Shown here one piece after another: positions 7,966-17,103 of a DNA stretch of 64,000 nucleotides. Made by a program: the position numbers and the translations under genes. How positions within the stretch are numbered: the stretch's first letter is position 1; every line of letters starts with the position of its first letter. Origin of the DNA: Terriglobia bacterium (GTDB lineage: Bacteria; Acidobacteriota; Terriglobia; Terriglobales; Acidobacteriaceae). The DNA lies in the NCBI GenBank assembly GCA_020073665.1, contig JAIQEU010000005.1, positions 159,887-223,886 of the forward strand, in the 5' to 3' direction. Below the pieces are notes generated by a model. It was not told where the DNA came from. It worked only from the letters and a program-made list of their open reading frames with translations, and did no database searches.

Positions 7966-10287
7966 TCAGAAGCGGAACAGGTACGAGACCTTGACGAAAA
8001 ACTGGCGGCCGTCGTTGATGAAGTCGTCCCGCGTAGTGAGCAGGCCGGTCGGGGTAGGCAGCAGACGACGGTCGAGGTTCTGCAGATTGCTGTTGTATCC
8101 CACGTAGATGGCCGTGCCGGGGCTCACCAGGTAGGTGATGAGGAAATCGGCGTTGAAGTTCTTGGTCGGTGACAGCGAGCTGAGGAACGGATTGGACAGC
8201 ACTGCGTTGTATTGGAGGATCACACGGGCTGAGAGTTCGCGATTGAACTGGTAGTTCCACTTGCTGCGCAGAATGTGGTTGGTCACGGCGGTGAGCCGCG
8301 TGTCGCGCTCGCGGATGTGCTCGAGCAAGTAGGTGTTGTCAACACGCAGTCGCCCGGAAGCATGGAGAGTGAGCGTGAAGTTCCCCGAGTCTTCGTGGCC
8401 AATCACGGGAATGCGGCCGGCCGCAGGGTTGTAATTCACCCCCGCTCCGGAGACGAAAAACCAGTTGAAATCAAACTGCTTGAACCAACTGGTGGCACCC
8501 TCGATTCCCCAGAATGGCTGCGGATACGACTTTACTCTGGTCAGGCCAACGTAGTCCTCGGGACGGAGGAAGACTCCGTCGTATGCAAAGGGATGAAAGT
8601 TGACCCAGGTACCGCGCGTCATGTCGACGCGGAGGCCGGGCAAAGCAAAGTTGTCGAGTCCTGTGCCGCTGTGGTCCCAGATGCTGAACTGCTGCAGGGT
8701 CGGGCCCCAGGAGATCAGAAACTTGCCTTCGGGACGGAAGAAGTAGCTCCCGTTCAGGTTCTCCTGGCGAATGTCGACCCGATTGACGAAACCGGTTTCG
8801 GTGTCGAAGCCGGGACTGTAGTCGAGATAGATGGACTGCAGGTTCAACTGGCGGCCGGAACGCTCGAGATCGACCTTGTATCCCGGTCCGGCCGAGTGAG
8901 AGCCGTCGGTATTGAGAGTGGAACTGGTGACGGCTGCGCCCTGCAGGCGCCAGTTCTGGTTGATCTTGATATTGGCGTCAACGCCGCCGACGCGATTGAA
9001 CCCGCCTCCGAATTCTCGGTCGGTAAAGATCGCGCCGATGGTGGATTGGTCCAGAATATCGCGGCTGACGCGCGCGATGGTGAAGGTGGCGTGGTCCCCG
9101 CTGTGCGGATCGCTCGGCGGTACGCTTTCGCCAGGTGCTCGATCGTCACTGGCGAGAATGCCTACGGCCCAAGGCCCGGACTTGCCGGTGAGCCGGAGTC
9201 CGAACTCGGGATGCGCGATGCGGCGCGTAAACACCAGATTGATCGGGGTGGTGAAGTAGTTGCTGTTCTCCAGGAAGAACGGCCGCTTTTCCGGGAAGAA
9301 AACTTCGAAACGCTGGTTCACCGTGATCTGCGGCTGGTCTGACTCTACCTGGCTGAAGTCGGGATTGACCGTGCCATCGAGCACGAACCGGTCATGCAGG
9401 ATGAACTTGGAGTCGAGACCGACATCGGGCTTGAGGGTGCGGCCCTCGAAAAAAGGGTTATTGGGGTCGCGCTGGTCAATGTCGCGGAAGCTGCGGAACA
9501 GCCCGTAAGGAATCAGTTGCACGTTGCGGCCAGGGGAAATGTGCTCGATGCCGGTCGCGGTTGCGGACTGGTTGAAGCGTCCCTGGATGCGGTTGGAAAT
9601 GCGCGGCCAGAAAATGTTCTCGTTGGTGCGCGGGATGCTGCGGTTCAGAAGGATTCCCCACTCCTGCCGATCGGTATCAGGGAAGCGTAGGCTCTTGAAC
9701 GGGATCGCGATCAGCACTAAGTAGCCGCGGTCGGTGAGGCGTCCCTCGGAGCGCCACACGGTGTCAAAGGAGGAGTCGAATCCGTTGAAATCGCCGGCGC
9801 CGCCGGTTCCGATTGCGCCTTCCGTCCACAGAGCATCCCACTGGATGCCAAAGGGATTGGCGGCGAATGCGTAGCCACGGCGAGCGTCGTGGAAGGTGTC
9901 AATCATGATTTCTGCCGAATCGTCGGAGAAGATGTCTTCCCGCCGGGTCATGCGCGCCCGTATCTTGTCCGGTTCCGTGTCCCAGCAGACGAAGACCGCA
10001 TAGAGATCATGCTGGTCGTATGCCAGATAGACGTCGGTGTTCTGCGAGGGCTGCGTGCCGTCGGCAGGCTCACGCACGATAAAGCCTGTGACTTTCAGCA
10101 TGTGGCCGGCCACGCGGGCGCTCGGCTGCATGCCGTCAAAGTCGGAAAGCGTCGGCGGCACATCAATGCGAGGGACATGGATAGTCGGAGGAGCGCCGAA
10201 GACCCAAGGCGTCAGGACCAGAACCAGGACAACCACCGAAGCCGCCCTGAGCCGAGATTTCCCGTTGCTTTCGAACCCCAGAAGCAT
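7966..10287 (-). CDS. DUF5916-type outer-membrane protein with N-terminal CBM9-like domain
   Basis: The 773-aa protein has a signal-like hydrophobic stretch (about 14-31), then a carbohydrate-binding family 9-like domain (about 35-230; note YLAYDQHDLYAVFVCWD and EIMIDTFHD). The remainder is rich in alternating aromatic and hydrophobic strands and ends in Phe (VSYLFRF), as outer-membrane beta-barrels do. This matches the DUF5916/hydrolase-associated family common in Acidobacteriota and Bacteroidota. Substrate unknown. A 56-nt gap separates it from nadE, so co-transcription is possible. Confidence 0.82.
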   Translation of the reverse strand: MLLGFESNGKSRLRAASVVVLVLVLTPWVFGAPPTIHVPRIDVPPTLSDFDGMQPSARVAGHMLKVTGFIVREPADGTQPSQNTDVYLAYDQHDLYAVFVCWDTEPDKIRARMTRREDIFSDDSAEIMIDTFHDARRGYAFAANPFGIQWDALWTEGAIGTGGAGDFNGFDSSFDTVWRSEGRLTDRGYLVLIAIPFKSLRFPDTDRQEWGILLNRSIPRTNENIFWPRISNRIQGRFNQSATATGIEHISPGRNVQLIPYGLFRSFRDIDQRDPNNPFFEGRTLKPDVGLDSKFILHDRFVLDGTVNPDFSQVESDQPQITVNQRFEVFFPEKRPFFLENSNYFTTPINLVFTRRIAHPEFGLRLTGKSGPWAVGILASDDRAPGESVPPSDPHSGDHATFTIARVSRDILDQSTIGAIFTDREFGGGFNRVGGVDANIKINQNWRLQGAAVTSSTLNTDGSHSAGPGYKVDLERSGRQLNLQSIYLDYSPGFDTETGFVNRVDIRQENLNGSYFFRPEGKFLISWGPTLQQFSIWDHSGTGLDNFALPGLRVDMTRGTWVNFHPFAYDGVFLRPEDYVGLTRVKSYPQPFWGIEGATSWFKQFDFNWFFVSGAGVNYNPAAGRIPVIGHEDSGNFTLTLHASGRLRVDNTYLLEHIRERDTRLTAVTNHILRSKWNYQFNRELSARVILQYNAVLSNPFLSSLSPTKNFNADFLITYLVSPGTAIYVGYNSNLQNLDRRLLPTPTGLLTTRDDFINDGRQFFVKVSYLFRF

Positions 10288-10575
10288 GGTATCGCCCTGT
10301 GCCCTCCCGAGCGGCTTGCCGTGAGTTCCAGGGCCGTCCCTAAGGGTTGTCGGTCAGTTGGACGTCGACCGAGCCTACCGGAGAGCAGGAGATTGTTGTT
10401 GTACACCTTCTCGCCAACTATGTCAGCGGACGGCGTGGAAGCGATACATGGGATCACCGGGATGGGCGGGACGGGGATCTTTGCAGGCAGGTCATCGTCG
10501 AGCGCCAAAGGGTACACTCGTGGCACAGCCCAATGCGCCCATTGGGTACTCGGTGATGGCCGACTAGAGAAACTT
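10288..10575. other. Intergenic region upstream of the DUF5916 gene
   Basis: No credible gene. A small perfect hairpin (CCCAATG/CATTGGG, 4-nt loop) lies at 10529-10546. The stretch ends at the terminator of the next minus-strand gene. Confidence 0.4.
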
Positions 10576-10599
10576 GAGGACCGCCGGAAAGCGGTCCTC
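10576..10599 (-). terminator. Stem-loop terminator after the TIG lipoprotein gene
   Basis: Nine-bp perfect arms GAGGACCGC/GCGGTCCTC with a 6-nt loop lie 3 nt after the stop codon. The following minus-strand sequence is AAGTTTCTCT, only moderately U-rich. Confidence 0.6.
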
Positions 10600-10602
10600 A
10601 TC

Positions 10603-10995
10603 CTAGTTAATGGTAAAGTCCATCGGAGCGGAGGTTTCAGACTGTGTACCGCCGCCGTACGGGCCCCCAGGGGTTCCGGGGTTGGTTACCGTAACCTGCA
10701 CGGTTCCAGCGGTGGCGATGTCCGCCGCGCTGATCATGGCGACCAACTGGTTCGCGCCCATGGAGACAGTGGTTCGGACCGAACCGTTCCATTTCACCTG
10801 GGCCCCACCTGAAAAGTTGGTCCCGTCGATGGTCAGCATGAAGGCTTGGCCGCCGGCAATGGTGTTAGGAGGGGAGAGCTGGGTAATGGCGGGAACAGTT
10901 CCCGGTTTCGCGGGGGTTGAAGAGTGCGAGCCGTAGCCGCACGCCAGCGTCGACGCAATCACTCCAGCCAGCAATATTGTTTGTAAGGTTCTCAT
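10603..10995 (-). CDS. Small secreted IPT/TIG-domain protein, probable lipoprotein
   Basis: 130 aa. A signal peptide ends in STLACG, with Cys19 as possible lipidation site, although the residues before the Cys are not an ideal lipobox. The remainder is one IPT/TIG Ig-like domain with core VKWNGSVRTT and final APMDFTIN. The repeats of the protease at the left edge have the same core. It has a GAGGAA ribosome site and its own terminator, so it looks monocistronic. Function unknown; a surface or periplasmic binding module is the simplest reading. Confidence 0.75.
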   Translation of the reverse strand: MRTLQTILLAGVIASTLACGYGSHSSTPAKPGTVPAITQLSPPNTIAGGQAFMLTIDGTNFSGGAQVKWNGSVRTTVSMGANQLVAMISAADIATAGTVQVTVTNPGTPGGPYGGGTQSETSAPMDFTIN

Positions 10996-11194
10996 AACTT
11001 CCTCAGTGGGCAGTGGCCCGTATCAGAAGTCTAGGAAAGATAAAGAACCGAAACGTCACCAGCACGTAACTTTGGTGTCAAGATTTTGTCAGGCATAAAT
11101 TGGCGGGGATACCTGGGGCCACCACGAAAAGATTTGGGCATGAACTTGCTATCGGACGCATGCTTCTCCCCCACGCGGGTCTCGGATCGCCGCC

Positions 11195-12241
11195 TTAACG
11201 GCCGAAAGCAGAAACCCAAGTCGATGGTTCCGCCAAATTGGGCCCCGAGGGTGGAGGCCCGGGATCGGGCGGGGGTGGGGGTGGCATGGGCCCTGGCTGA
11301 CCCGACGGGGTCATGGTCGGCGCAGCGTTGGGGACATCTTCTCCGGGACGTCTCAAACTAGGGGCATTGGGCGGGCGTTCCGCCGGCTGGCCCTTGGCGA
11401 CGCTAGGCTGAGGTTCTAGGATGACTTCCTTCTCGGTGCGGACAACCTTCTCCCCGCCTACTTTCATGGTCTCCACCCGAATGACTTCGTCGCCCACGAA
11501 GCGTACAAACTCGACGTCCTGAGGCGGGTCGCCGTAGATCCATTCTTCGTATTCGACGTCGCCATCCTTTTCGCGGTCCTTCTTGGGCGCGCGGCCCTTG
11601 GCATAAATCACCATATCGCGGTTCATGCCGACCAGGACCTGGTGAGCCTTAATAGCCTCCTTGATCTTTGGCGGGACGGTCTCGAGATAGGCGTCGAGTG
11701 GCGATTTGGAGTCGAAATCGAAAACCGGGCGAAGCTGATCCTTCAGTTGCTGCGGTGTCAACTCGGGCACGTAGCGGTCAAAAGCCAGGTCAACGTAGGA
11801 GCCGCGCGGGTTGGCACTGGAATCACTCGGCGTAATCGGGGTGGAGCCGCCCGAACCGCTGATCTGGATGCGCTGGTACCACTTGGCTTTCTTGATCGGC
11901 CCGCCGTTGATTTCGAAATGAATGTGGTCGCTCTTGATTTCGATATTGGTGATGCGCGCCTGGTCGCCGGGCTTTACCGCCGGCCCCCACATCGCGATCA
12001 ACCCCCGGAGTTCCTCGGTGCGGGGCGAAATCTGGCCGTTCTTGAGCGTGAGCCCCTTCTTCCCCATCGGAAAGGGCGTTCGGATATACACCAGTTCAGC
12101 GTTGAAGGCGCGCATGAGATCCTGGCGCGTCTCCTTCGACATGGGCGGAAGGGCGGAGGATGGCTTCTGGTCGCCAGCAGCCGCAACAGCTACGCATACC
12201 ATCAGGAAAGGAAGGAGAAGCGAAAGGTAGCGTGGCTTCAT
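11195..12241 (-). CDS. Secreted protein of unknown function with proline-rich tail
   Basis: 348 aa from ATG 12241, where a signal peptide begins (MKPRYLSLLLPFLMVCVAVAAA). The frame is open further upstream, but that part lacks coding character. The central region (about 30-260) is mixed alpha/beta with no motif I recognise. The last 70 residues are Pro-rich (runs such as PPPPPPDPGPPP) and probably disordered. A TATAAT hexamer lies 28 nt upstream of the start, so transcription is leadered. No functional assignment. Confidence 0.7.
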   Translation of the reverse strand: MKPRYLSLLLPFLMVCVAVAAAGDQKPSSALPPMSKETRQDLMRAFNAELVYIRTPFPMGKKGLTLKNGQISPRTEELRGLIAMWGPAVKPGDQARITNIEIKSDHIHFEINGGPIKKAKWYQRIQISGSGGSTPITPSDSSANPRGSYVDLAFDRYVPELTPQQLKDQLRPVFDFDSKSPLDAYLETVPPKIKEAIKAHQVLVGMNRDMVIYAKGRAPKKDREKDGDVEYEEWIYGDPPQDVEFVRFVGDEVIRVETMKVGGEKVVRTEKEVILEPQPSVAKGQPAERPPNAPSLRRPGEDVPNAAPTMTPSGQPGPMPPPPPPDPGPPPSGPNLAEPSTWVSAFGR

Positions 12242-12269
12242 GCGACACCCCGGGGCCGATATTAAGCTG

Positions 12270-12275
12270 ATTATA
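12270..12275 (-). promoter_or_regulatory. -10 element of the Pro-tailed secreted protein gene
   Basis: Perfect TATAAT on the minus strand, 28 nt before ATG 12241. No good -35 element is visible. Confidence 0.45.
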
Positions 12276-12343
12276 ACGCCGATTGCCCCGCGCGGCTCGC
12301 GGCAAATCGGCGGCCCGAACATTGGGCAGGACGAGGTCCTGTC

Positions 12344-13381
12344 TCAGACCGAAGAGCTGAAGCGCAGTCCGTCCCGCGCCACTTGCAGCGGAAGCACGCG
12401 CCCGCCGTTATCCCCGATGGCGGTGGCCACGCGGCTGGCGGCGCCTTTCTCTACCAGGAAGATGACGCAGCCCCCTCCGCCCGCGCCGCAGGCTTTGGCC
12501 GCGAGGCCTCCGTTCTTCGCGGCCGCGGTCACCAGTTTGTCGATCAGCGGCGTGGTAATGCCGGGCGCGTTAGTGCGTCGGAATTTCCATTCTTCGCGCA
12601 GCAACTTGGCAACGTCCTGCCAGTCTCCGCGGACCAAAGCCTGATGCATGGCGCGGGCGATGCTCGAAATACGCTCGAAATTGCGGAACACGCGTTTGTC
12701 GCCGTTAATGTGGGCCTTGAAGACTTCCCAGTTATTGATGCCCGACTGCCGCGGTGCGCCAGTGTAGGCAAGTACAAAACGGGATTCGATTTCCTCCGGC
12801 GCGACCGGCACGGCTTCCCGGTGAATGCCGTCGGCATCGAGGTGGATAGCGCTTACCGACCCGTAGAGCGCCGGGTAGTAGTCCTGGCAGCCGGTGGGAA
12901 CCTGGATAATCTGGGCCTCGACGTTCTGCGCGATTACACGCATTTGCTCAAGTGTTAGATTACGGTCGGTAAAGCGCGCCAGGGCTGCAGTGGCAGCGAT
13001 CATCAGGGCAGACGATCCGGAGATTCCAGCGCCGGCCGGTGACTCCGAGTTGGTCTCGATGAGCAGCCCTTCCTTGGGCGCAAAGAACTGCAACAGCCGG
13101 GCCGCCAACGGAAGGCGGAAGCTGCTTGTCCGGCGGAGGTCGTCGAAGCTGGCGAAATTCTCTTCCTTGTTGGTGTCGAGCGAGCGCAGGTGGACCTGCT
13201 TGCCCTTGAGCGGAGTGACGCGGCATGTGGTCAGGATATTGACCGCGAAATTCAGGGTAAGCGCGCCGGGATGAAACAGGTACAGCGGCCAGAGGTCGAT
13301 GGTGCCTCCGGCCAGATCGGCGCGGCAGGGCGCCTGAGCTACGATCGTGGGCCCGGCTGGGCTGTAGGTCGGTTTGCGCAT
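12344..13381 (-). CDS. GHMP-family sugar kinase (heptose 7-phosphate kinase-like)
   Basis: 345 aa from ATG 13381. GHMP kinases phosphorylate small alcohols and sugars. The ATP-binding loop PAGAGISGSSA is at 115-125, the C-terminal GHMP motif is AKACGAGGGGCVIFL, and the N-terminus carries APCRADLAGGTIDLWP. The overall layout resembles D-glycero-D-manno-heptose 7-phosphate kinases and related sugar kinases, but the exact substrate cannot be read from sequence and no heptose-pathway partner is adjacent. An extended -10-like TGGTACAAA ends 6 nt before the start, with no Shine-Dalgarno sequence. Confidence 0.85.
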   Translation of the reverse strand: MRKPTYSPAGPTIVAQAPCRADLAGGTIDLWPLYLFHPGALTLNFAVNILTTCRVTPLKGKQVHLRSLDTNKEENFASFDDLRRTSSFRLPLAARLLQFFAPKEGLLIETNSESPAGAGISGSSALMIAATAALARFTDRNLTLEQMRVIAQNVEAQIIQVPTGCQDYYPALYGSVSAIHLDADGIHREAVPVAPEEIESRFVLAYTGAPRQSGINNWEVFKAHINGDKRVFRNFERISSIARAMHQALVRGDWQDVAKLLREEWKFRRTNAPGITTPLIDKLVTAAAKNGGLAAKACGAGGGGCVIFLVEKGAASRVATAIGDNGGRVLPLQVARDGLRFSSSV

Positions 13382-13387
13382 GCAGTG

Positions 13388-13396
13388 TTTGTACCA
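13388..13396 (-). promoter_or_regulatory. Extended -10-like element ahead of the GHMP kinase
   Basis: TGGTACAAA on the minus strand (TG-N-TACAAA) ends 6 nt before ATG 13381, the spacing expected if transcription begins at the ATG. Confidence 0.35.
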
Positions 13397-13468
13397 CGAT
13401 GGCTGCATGCCCGCGCAGTGCTTTGGCGGGCGCGGCCCGGAGCGATTACAAGTCGCGGGAGCAGGGTG

Positions 13469-14878
13469 CTACTTCACAGCGGCCAGGACTTCCGGCACTA
13501 CACTATCCACATCAGCTTCGCTGGTGCGGTGGTTGACGAGGCAGGCTCGCAGGCAGAACTTGCCGCCCAGCACGGCGTTCGAAAGATAGATGCGTCCGCG
13601 TTGCACAACCCGTTGCAACAGCTCCCGGTTGATGCGATTGAGGTCCTCTTCGGAAACTGGCTCGCTCCCTTTGTAGCGGAAGCAGACCGCGCTCAACCCC
13701 ACGGGGGCGAGCACTTCCAGTTCAGGCTGTGCGGTGATGGCTGCGGCCAGGCGCTGCGCCAGATCCAGATCCTTCCGGATGGCGGCGCGGAAGGCGGGCA
13801 GGCCGTGATAGCGCAGCGATAGCCACAGCTTCAGCGCGCGGAATCGGCGGGACAGCTCCAACGATTCTTCAAAGAATGCAAACCCTTCGATGGGGTCAGC
13901 GCTGAGCGTCCGAGCATAGTCGCCGGTGTGCGAGAAGGCGGTGCGGGCGGCAGCCGCGTCACGATACAGCAGGCAACCGCAATCCAGGGGCTGGTAAAGC
14001 CATTTGTGCGGGTCGAGCGAAAGCGAGTCAGCCAGCTCAAGACCACGGAATTTTTCAGGCATCGCCATGGCCGCCAGGGCCCCGTAGGCGCCGTCCACAT
14101 GCAGCCAGATCCGGTGACGCTTCGCGATTTCGGCGATTTCGGGCAGCGGATCAATCGCGCCAGTGTTTACTGTGCCAGCAGACGCAACAATCGCTACGGG
14201 CGTCTTCCCCGCCGCGAGATCGCGCTCGATGCTGTGCTCAAGCTCCGCGGTGATCATGCGGAAGTCATCGCCCGATGGGATCAGGCGCAGGTTCTCGCGG
14301 CCAACCCCCAGCAAGGCGATGCTCTTCGGAATCGACATGTGGACTTCGGTGGAAGCATAGAACGTGCCTTGCGGAGCACTGCGCAGTCCACGCTCGTTGG
14401 CCGGGAGCTGGGCCTCACGCGCCATCGCCAGGGCCATCAGATTGGCGGAAGAGCCGCCGCCGGTGAGAGTGCCATGAAAGCCGGTGCATCCGATCGACCG
14501 GGACAGCCATTCGAGCACGGTGCGCTCGATGGTGACGGCCGCCGGCCCAGATCGCCATGCGGTCACATTCTGGTTCAGCACGCTGGCAAACAAGTCGGCC
14601 AGGGCGCCCACCGGTTCCCCCGACCCCAGCACGTATCCGAAGAAGCGGCCGTTCTGTTTCCGGGAGTAGTCGGCGACCTGCTTCAGCGTGTCCAAAGCGG
14701 CTCCGCCCAAGCCCACCTCCGGAGGGGCAGTGTGGAACAACTGCTCCACCTCAGCAGCGTTGGTGGAAGGAAAGGTAGGGGTTGAATCCAGGTCAGCCAG
14801 ATAGTTGGCAGCCATCTCCGTTACTTGGCCGGCCAGACGGCGGAATTCGTCAGGGGAGATACCGAGCGGGGATGCCAT
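13469..14878 (-). CDS. PLP-dependent amino-acid decarboxylase (group II, aromatic-L-amino-acid type)
   Basis: 469 aa from ATG 14878; an upstream extension to 15007 is not conserved-looking. Group II decarboxylase features are present: GTLTGGGSSANLMAL, the Asp-containing LHVDGAYGALA, and the PLP lysine in SLDPHKWLYQP. Homologues remove CO2 from Trp, Tyr, DOPA or Phe. The substrate is not decidable here. A TAGAAT hexamer ends 7 nt before the start codon. The neighbouring kinase is 87 nt downstream on the same strand but has its own promoter-like element. Confidence 0.9.
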   Translation of the reverse strand: MASPLGISPDEFRRLAGQVTEMAANYLADLDSTPTFPSTNAAEVEQLFHTAPPEVGLGGAALDTLKQVADYSRKQNGRFFGYVLGSGEPVGALADLFASVLNQNVTAWRSGPAAVTIERTVLEWLSRSIGCTGFHGTLTGGGSSANLMALAMAREAQLPANERGLRSAPQGTFYASTEVHMSIPKSIALLGVGRENLRLIPSGDDFRMITAELEHSIERDLAAGKTPVAIVASAGTVNTGAIDPLPEIAEIAKRHRIWLHVDGAYGALAAMAMPEKFRGLELADSLSLDPHKWLYQPLDCGCLLYRDAAAARTAFSHTGDYARTLSADPIEGFAFFEESLELSRRFRALKLWLSLRYHGLPAFRAAIRKDLDLAQRLAAAITAQPELEVLAPVGLSAVCFRYKGSEPVSEEDLNRINRELLQRVVQRGRIYLSNAVLGGKFCLRACLVNHRTSEADVDSVVPEVLAAVK

Positions 14879-14885
14879 GGTCGGG

Positions 14886-14891
14886 ATTCTA
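14886..14891 (-). promoter_or_regulatory. -10-like hexamer ahead of the decarboxylase
   Basis: TAGAAT (5/6 match to TATAAT) on the minus strand ends 7 nt before ATG 14878. No Shine-Dalgarno sequence lies between. Confidence 0.4.
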
Positions 14892-15052
14892 CACGCCGCC
14901 GGACGGGGTGGCCGGACTGCTTGTCTGGCGTGGTTTTTCCACGCATTACGCCGTTGACAACTGGGCCGGTTTGGAGGAAACTCTGCCCACGTTCCACTTC
15001 GCTGCATCCAGCCTGAAGCAGCGAATCTGACTCTGGCCGCTTAGTTGTCGCG

Positions 15053-16501
15053 ATGGCTTATTCCCCGTTACCGACTCCACCTCCCCCCGGGGTGCCGGAA
15101 GCGAAGTCTTTCCTGCAGCGACGCTCTCTTGTTGCCCAAAACAAGGAGGTAGCGCCGCCGAGTGACACCTCTACCACCCTCAGAACTTTGAACCAGGCGA
15201 TTGCCGCAAACACCTTCGACCCGGACGTGATCCTGGGCACGATTGCGGAAGCCGCCCAGGCGTTGACCCAGGCAAGTGCGGCGGCGGTGGCCCTGTACCG
15301 CGACGGGGCGGTGATCTGCCGCGGCCGGAGCGGAGAGATTGCCCCGGAAATCGGCTCACGGCTCAGCGTGGATTCAGGCGTCTCCGGCGAATGCCTTCGT
15401 ACTGGGAAAATCCTGCGCTGTGACGATACCCAGCGCGACTACCGTGCCGATCCCGAGGTGTGCCGCCGCTTGGGATTGCGGTCGATCGCCGTGGTTCCGG
15501 TGCGCAGAGAACATCAGACCATCGGCATCGTGGAAGCGTTCTCGACTCGCACCTACGCCTTTGCTGAAGAACACATGGATGCGCTCCGCCACCTGGCGGA
15601 TCTGGCCGAAACCGCCTACGCGCGGGAATTCGGCGTTCCTGCTCCGGCAGAAGCTCGGCCGCCTCAAGCTCCTATTGAAAGCGCACCGGTTGCGGGCGTC
15701 ATGGCTCGCGCCGGAGATGTGGTCGCTAGCGGGCTTCGAGTAGGGTTCTCTGAAAAAAATCGGCGATACCTGATAGCGGGAACAGCCGCGGTGATGCTGT
15801 TGTTGCTGGTGATGGTGGGTCTACGGTTCTGGCCCAAACCGGCGGCCGAAACTACAGCGCAGGCTGCGGCCGCGCCCTCAACGGTGGAAGTCAGCACACC
15901 GGCGGCGGCCGCCTCCCTAGTATGGAAGCCCAGTCCGGGGCGCGTCGACGCATCCAAGTCTAGGGGCTTGCCTAGCGGCGTCCAACCCGCCTCTGTGGTG
16001 GAGAAGCTAGCTCTGGACAGCCCCAAGACTGCCGCCCCAACGCAAGAAAATACCGCGCCAGATTCGACAATTGCGGCTCCGTCGAGCGCGGCCAACGTGC
16101 CCCCTTCGCCACAACCGGGCGCGGGCGACGTCGATGCGCCCAAACTGGTAGCCACAAGTCCGGATGCGGCACCCATCGGGAATTTGGTCTCCGTCCCGGC
16201 GACTATTCCCGCCTTCGGGTCTCCAGTCTCGGAGGGCGTTTCGCCAGGGGTACTCATTCATAGGGTTCAGCCGATTTATCCGGTCGAAGCCCTTCCCTCC
16301 CGACTGGAAGGCGCCGTCGTTCTGCAGGCGACCATTGCCGAGAACGGAAACGTCCGGGACCTGAAGATCGTTAGCGGACATCCGACGCTCGCCCGGGCGG
16401 CCGCCGATGCGGTTTCGCAATGGCGTTACCGGCCGTATCTGCTGAACGGCAAACCCATTGCCATGCAAACGCAGATCACGATTACCTTCAAGGCACAGTA
16501 G
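15053..16501 (+). CDS. GAF-domain protein with one TM helix and a periplasmic TonB C-terminal domain
   Basis: 482 aa. A cytoplasmic GAF domain (about 45-192) includes SVDSGVSGECLRTGK and LGLRSIAVVPV. One transmembrane helix follows (about 239-259), then an Ala/Pro/Ser-rich linker of about 140 residues. The last 84 residues are a TonB_C domain (GVLIHRVQPIYP, SGHPTLARAAADAVSQWRYRP). TonB_C normally contacts TonB boxes of outer-membrane receptors, so the layout suggests that ligand or redox sensing in the cytoplasm is coupled to an envelope-spanning element. No ExbB/ExbD or receptor is adjacent. A TTGACA hexamer occurs at 14954 with only a weak -10. The fusion is unusual and its function is unknown. 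Confidence 0.85.
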   Translation: MAYSPLPTPPPPGVPEAKSFLQRRSLVAQNKEVAPPSDTSTTLRTLNQAIAANTFDPDVILGTIAEAAQALTQASAAAVALYRDGAVICRGRSGEIAPEIGSRLSVDSGVSGECLRTGKILRCDDTQRDYRADPEVCRRLGLRSIAVVPVRREHQTIGIVEAFSTRTYAFAEEHMDALRHLADLAETAYAREFGVPAPAEARPPQAPIESAPVAGVMARAGDVVASGLRVGFSEKNRRYLIAGTAAVMLLLLVMVGLRFWPKPAAETTAQAAAAPSTVEVSTPAAAASLVWKPSPGRVDASKSRGLPSGVQPASVVEKLALDSPKTAAPTQENTAPDSTIAAPSSAANVPPSPQPGAGDVDAPKLVATSPDAAPIGNLVSVPATIPAFGSPVSEGVSPGVLIHRVQPIYPVEALPSRLEGAVVLQATIAENGNVRDLKIVSGHPTLARAAADAVSQWRYRPYLLNGKPIAMQTQITITFKAQ

Positions 16502-16524
16502 AGGTCTGGGGCAGGGCTCGCTGG

Positions 16525-17085
16525 CTAGGACAAATTCAGCGCCTGCTTGAACGATCCGCGCTGCTTTTGGATCTTTTCCTGCAGCAAGGTGATGGCGTAG
16601 ATCAACTGCTCAGGACGCGGAGGGCATCCTGGAACGTACACATCCACGGGAATTACCTGGTTCACGCTCTGCACCAGCGCGTAGTTGTTGAATACCCCTC
16701 CCGACGTCGCGCAAGCTCCCATCGAGATCACCCATTTGGGTTCGGGCATCTGTTCCCAGAGTTGGCGGATGACGGGTGCCATCTTGTTGGAGACGCGTCC
16801 GGCTATGATGATCAAGTCTGATTGCCGGGGCGAGGGACGAAACACTTCCGCGCCGAAGCGTGCGATGTCGAAACGCGAGGCGCCCATGGACATCATTTCG
16901 ATGGCGCAGCAGGCCAGTCCAAACGTCATCGGCCAGATGGAGTTCTTGCGCGTCCAGTTGACCGCGGAATCCAGAGTCGTCAACACGATCCCCTCAGGCG
17001 CAGGGTTGCCGTAAGTAAGTTCCTTGACGACTTTCTTGCCGTTCTCGGTAGTGACGTAGCTGCCGAAGCTGAGTTCGCCGGGCAT
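16525..17085 (-). CDS. nuoB: NADH-quinone oxidoreductase subunit B (orphan copy)
   Basis: 186 aa from ATG 17085. NuoB carries the terminal [4Fe-4S] cluster N2 of respiratory complex I. All four ligand cysteines are visible: the tandem pair Cys59-Cys60 ([10 protein letters not shown]), Cys125 (MGACATSGG) and Cys154 (VPGCPPRPE). No other nuo gene is in the window, so it is either an isolated paralogue or displaced from the main operon. A TACAAT hexamer ends 7 nt upstream of the ATG. A TTG at 17103 is in frame but upstream of that hexamer. Confidence 0.95.
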   Translation of the reverse strand: MPGELSFGSYVTTENGKKVVKELTYGNPAPEGIVLTTLDSAVNWTRKNSIWPMTFGLACCAIEMMSMGASRFDIARFGAEVFRPSPRQSDLIIIAGRVSNKMAPVIRQLWEQMPEPKWVISMGACATSGGVFNNYALVQSVNQVIPVDVYVPGCPPRPEQLIYAITLLQEKIQKQRGSFKQALNLS

Positions 17086-17092
17086 GTTCCCT

Positions 17093-17098
17093 ATTGTA
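17093..17098 (-). promoter_or_regulatory. -10-like hexamer ahead of nuoB
   Basis: TACAAT on the minus strand ends 7 nt before ATG 17085, next to the inverted repeat that separates nuoB from the upstream MDR gene. Confidence 0.4.
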
Positions 17099-17103
17099 CC
17101 CAA

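Noticed and set aside
10212..10601. 129-codon minus-strand frame upstream of the DUF5916 start
   Set aside because: Overlaps the DUF5916 coding start in another frame, and its sequence has no hydrophobic or domain pattern typical of a real protein.
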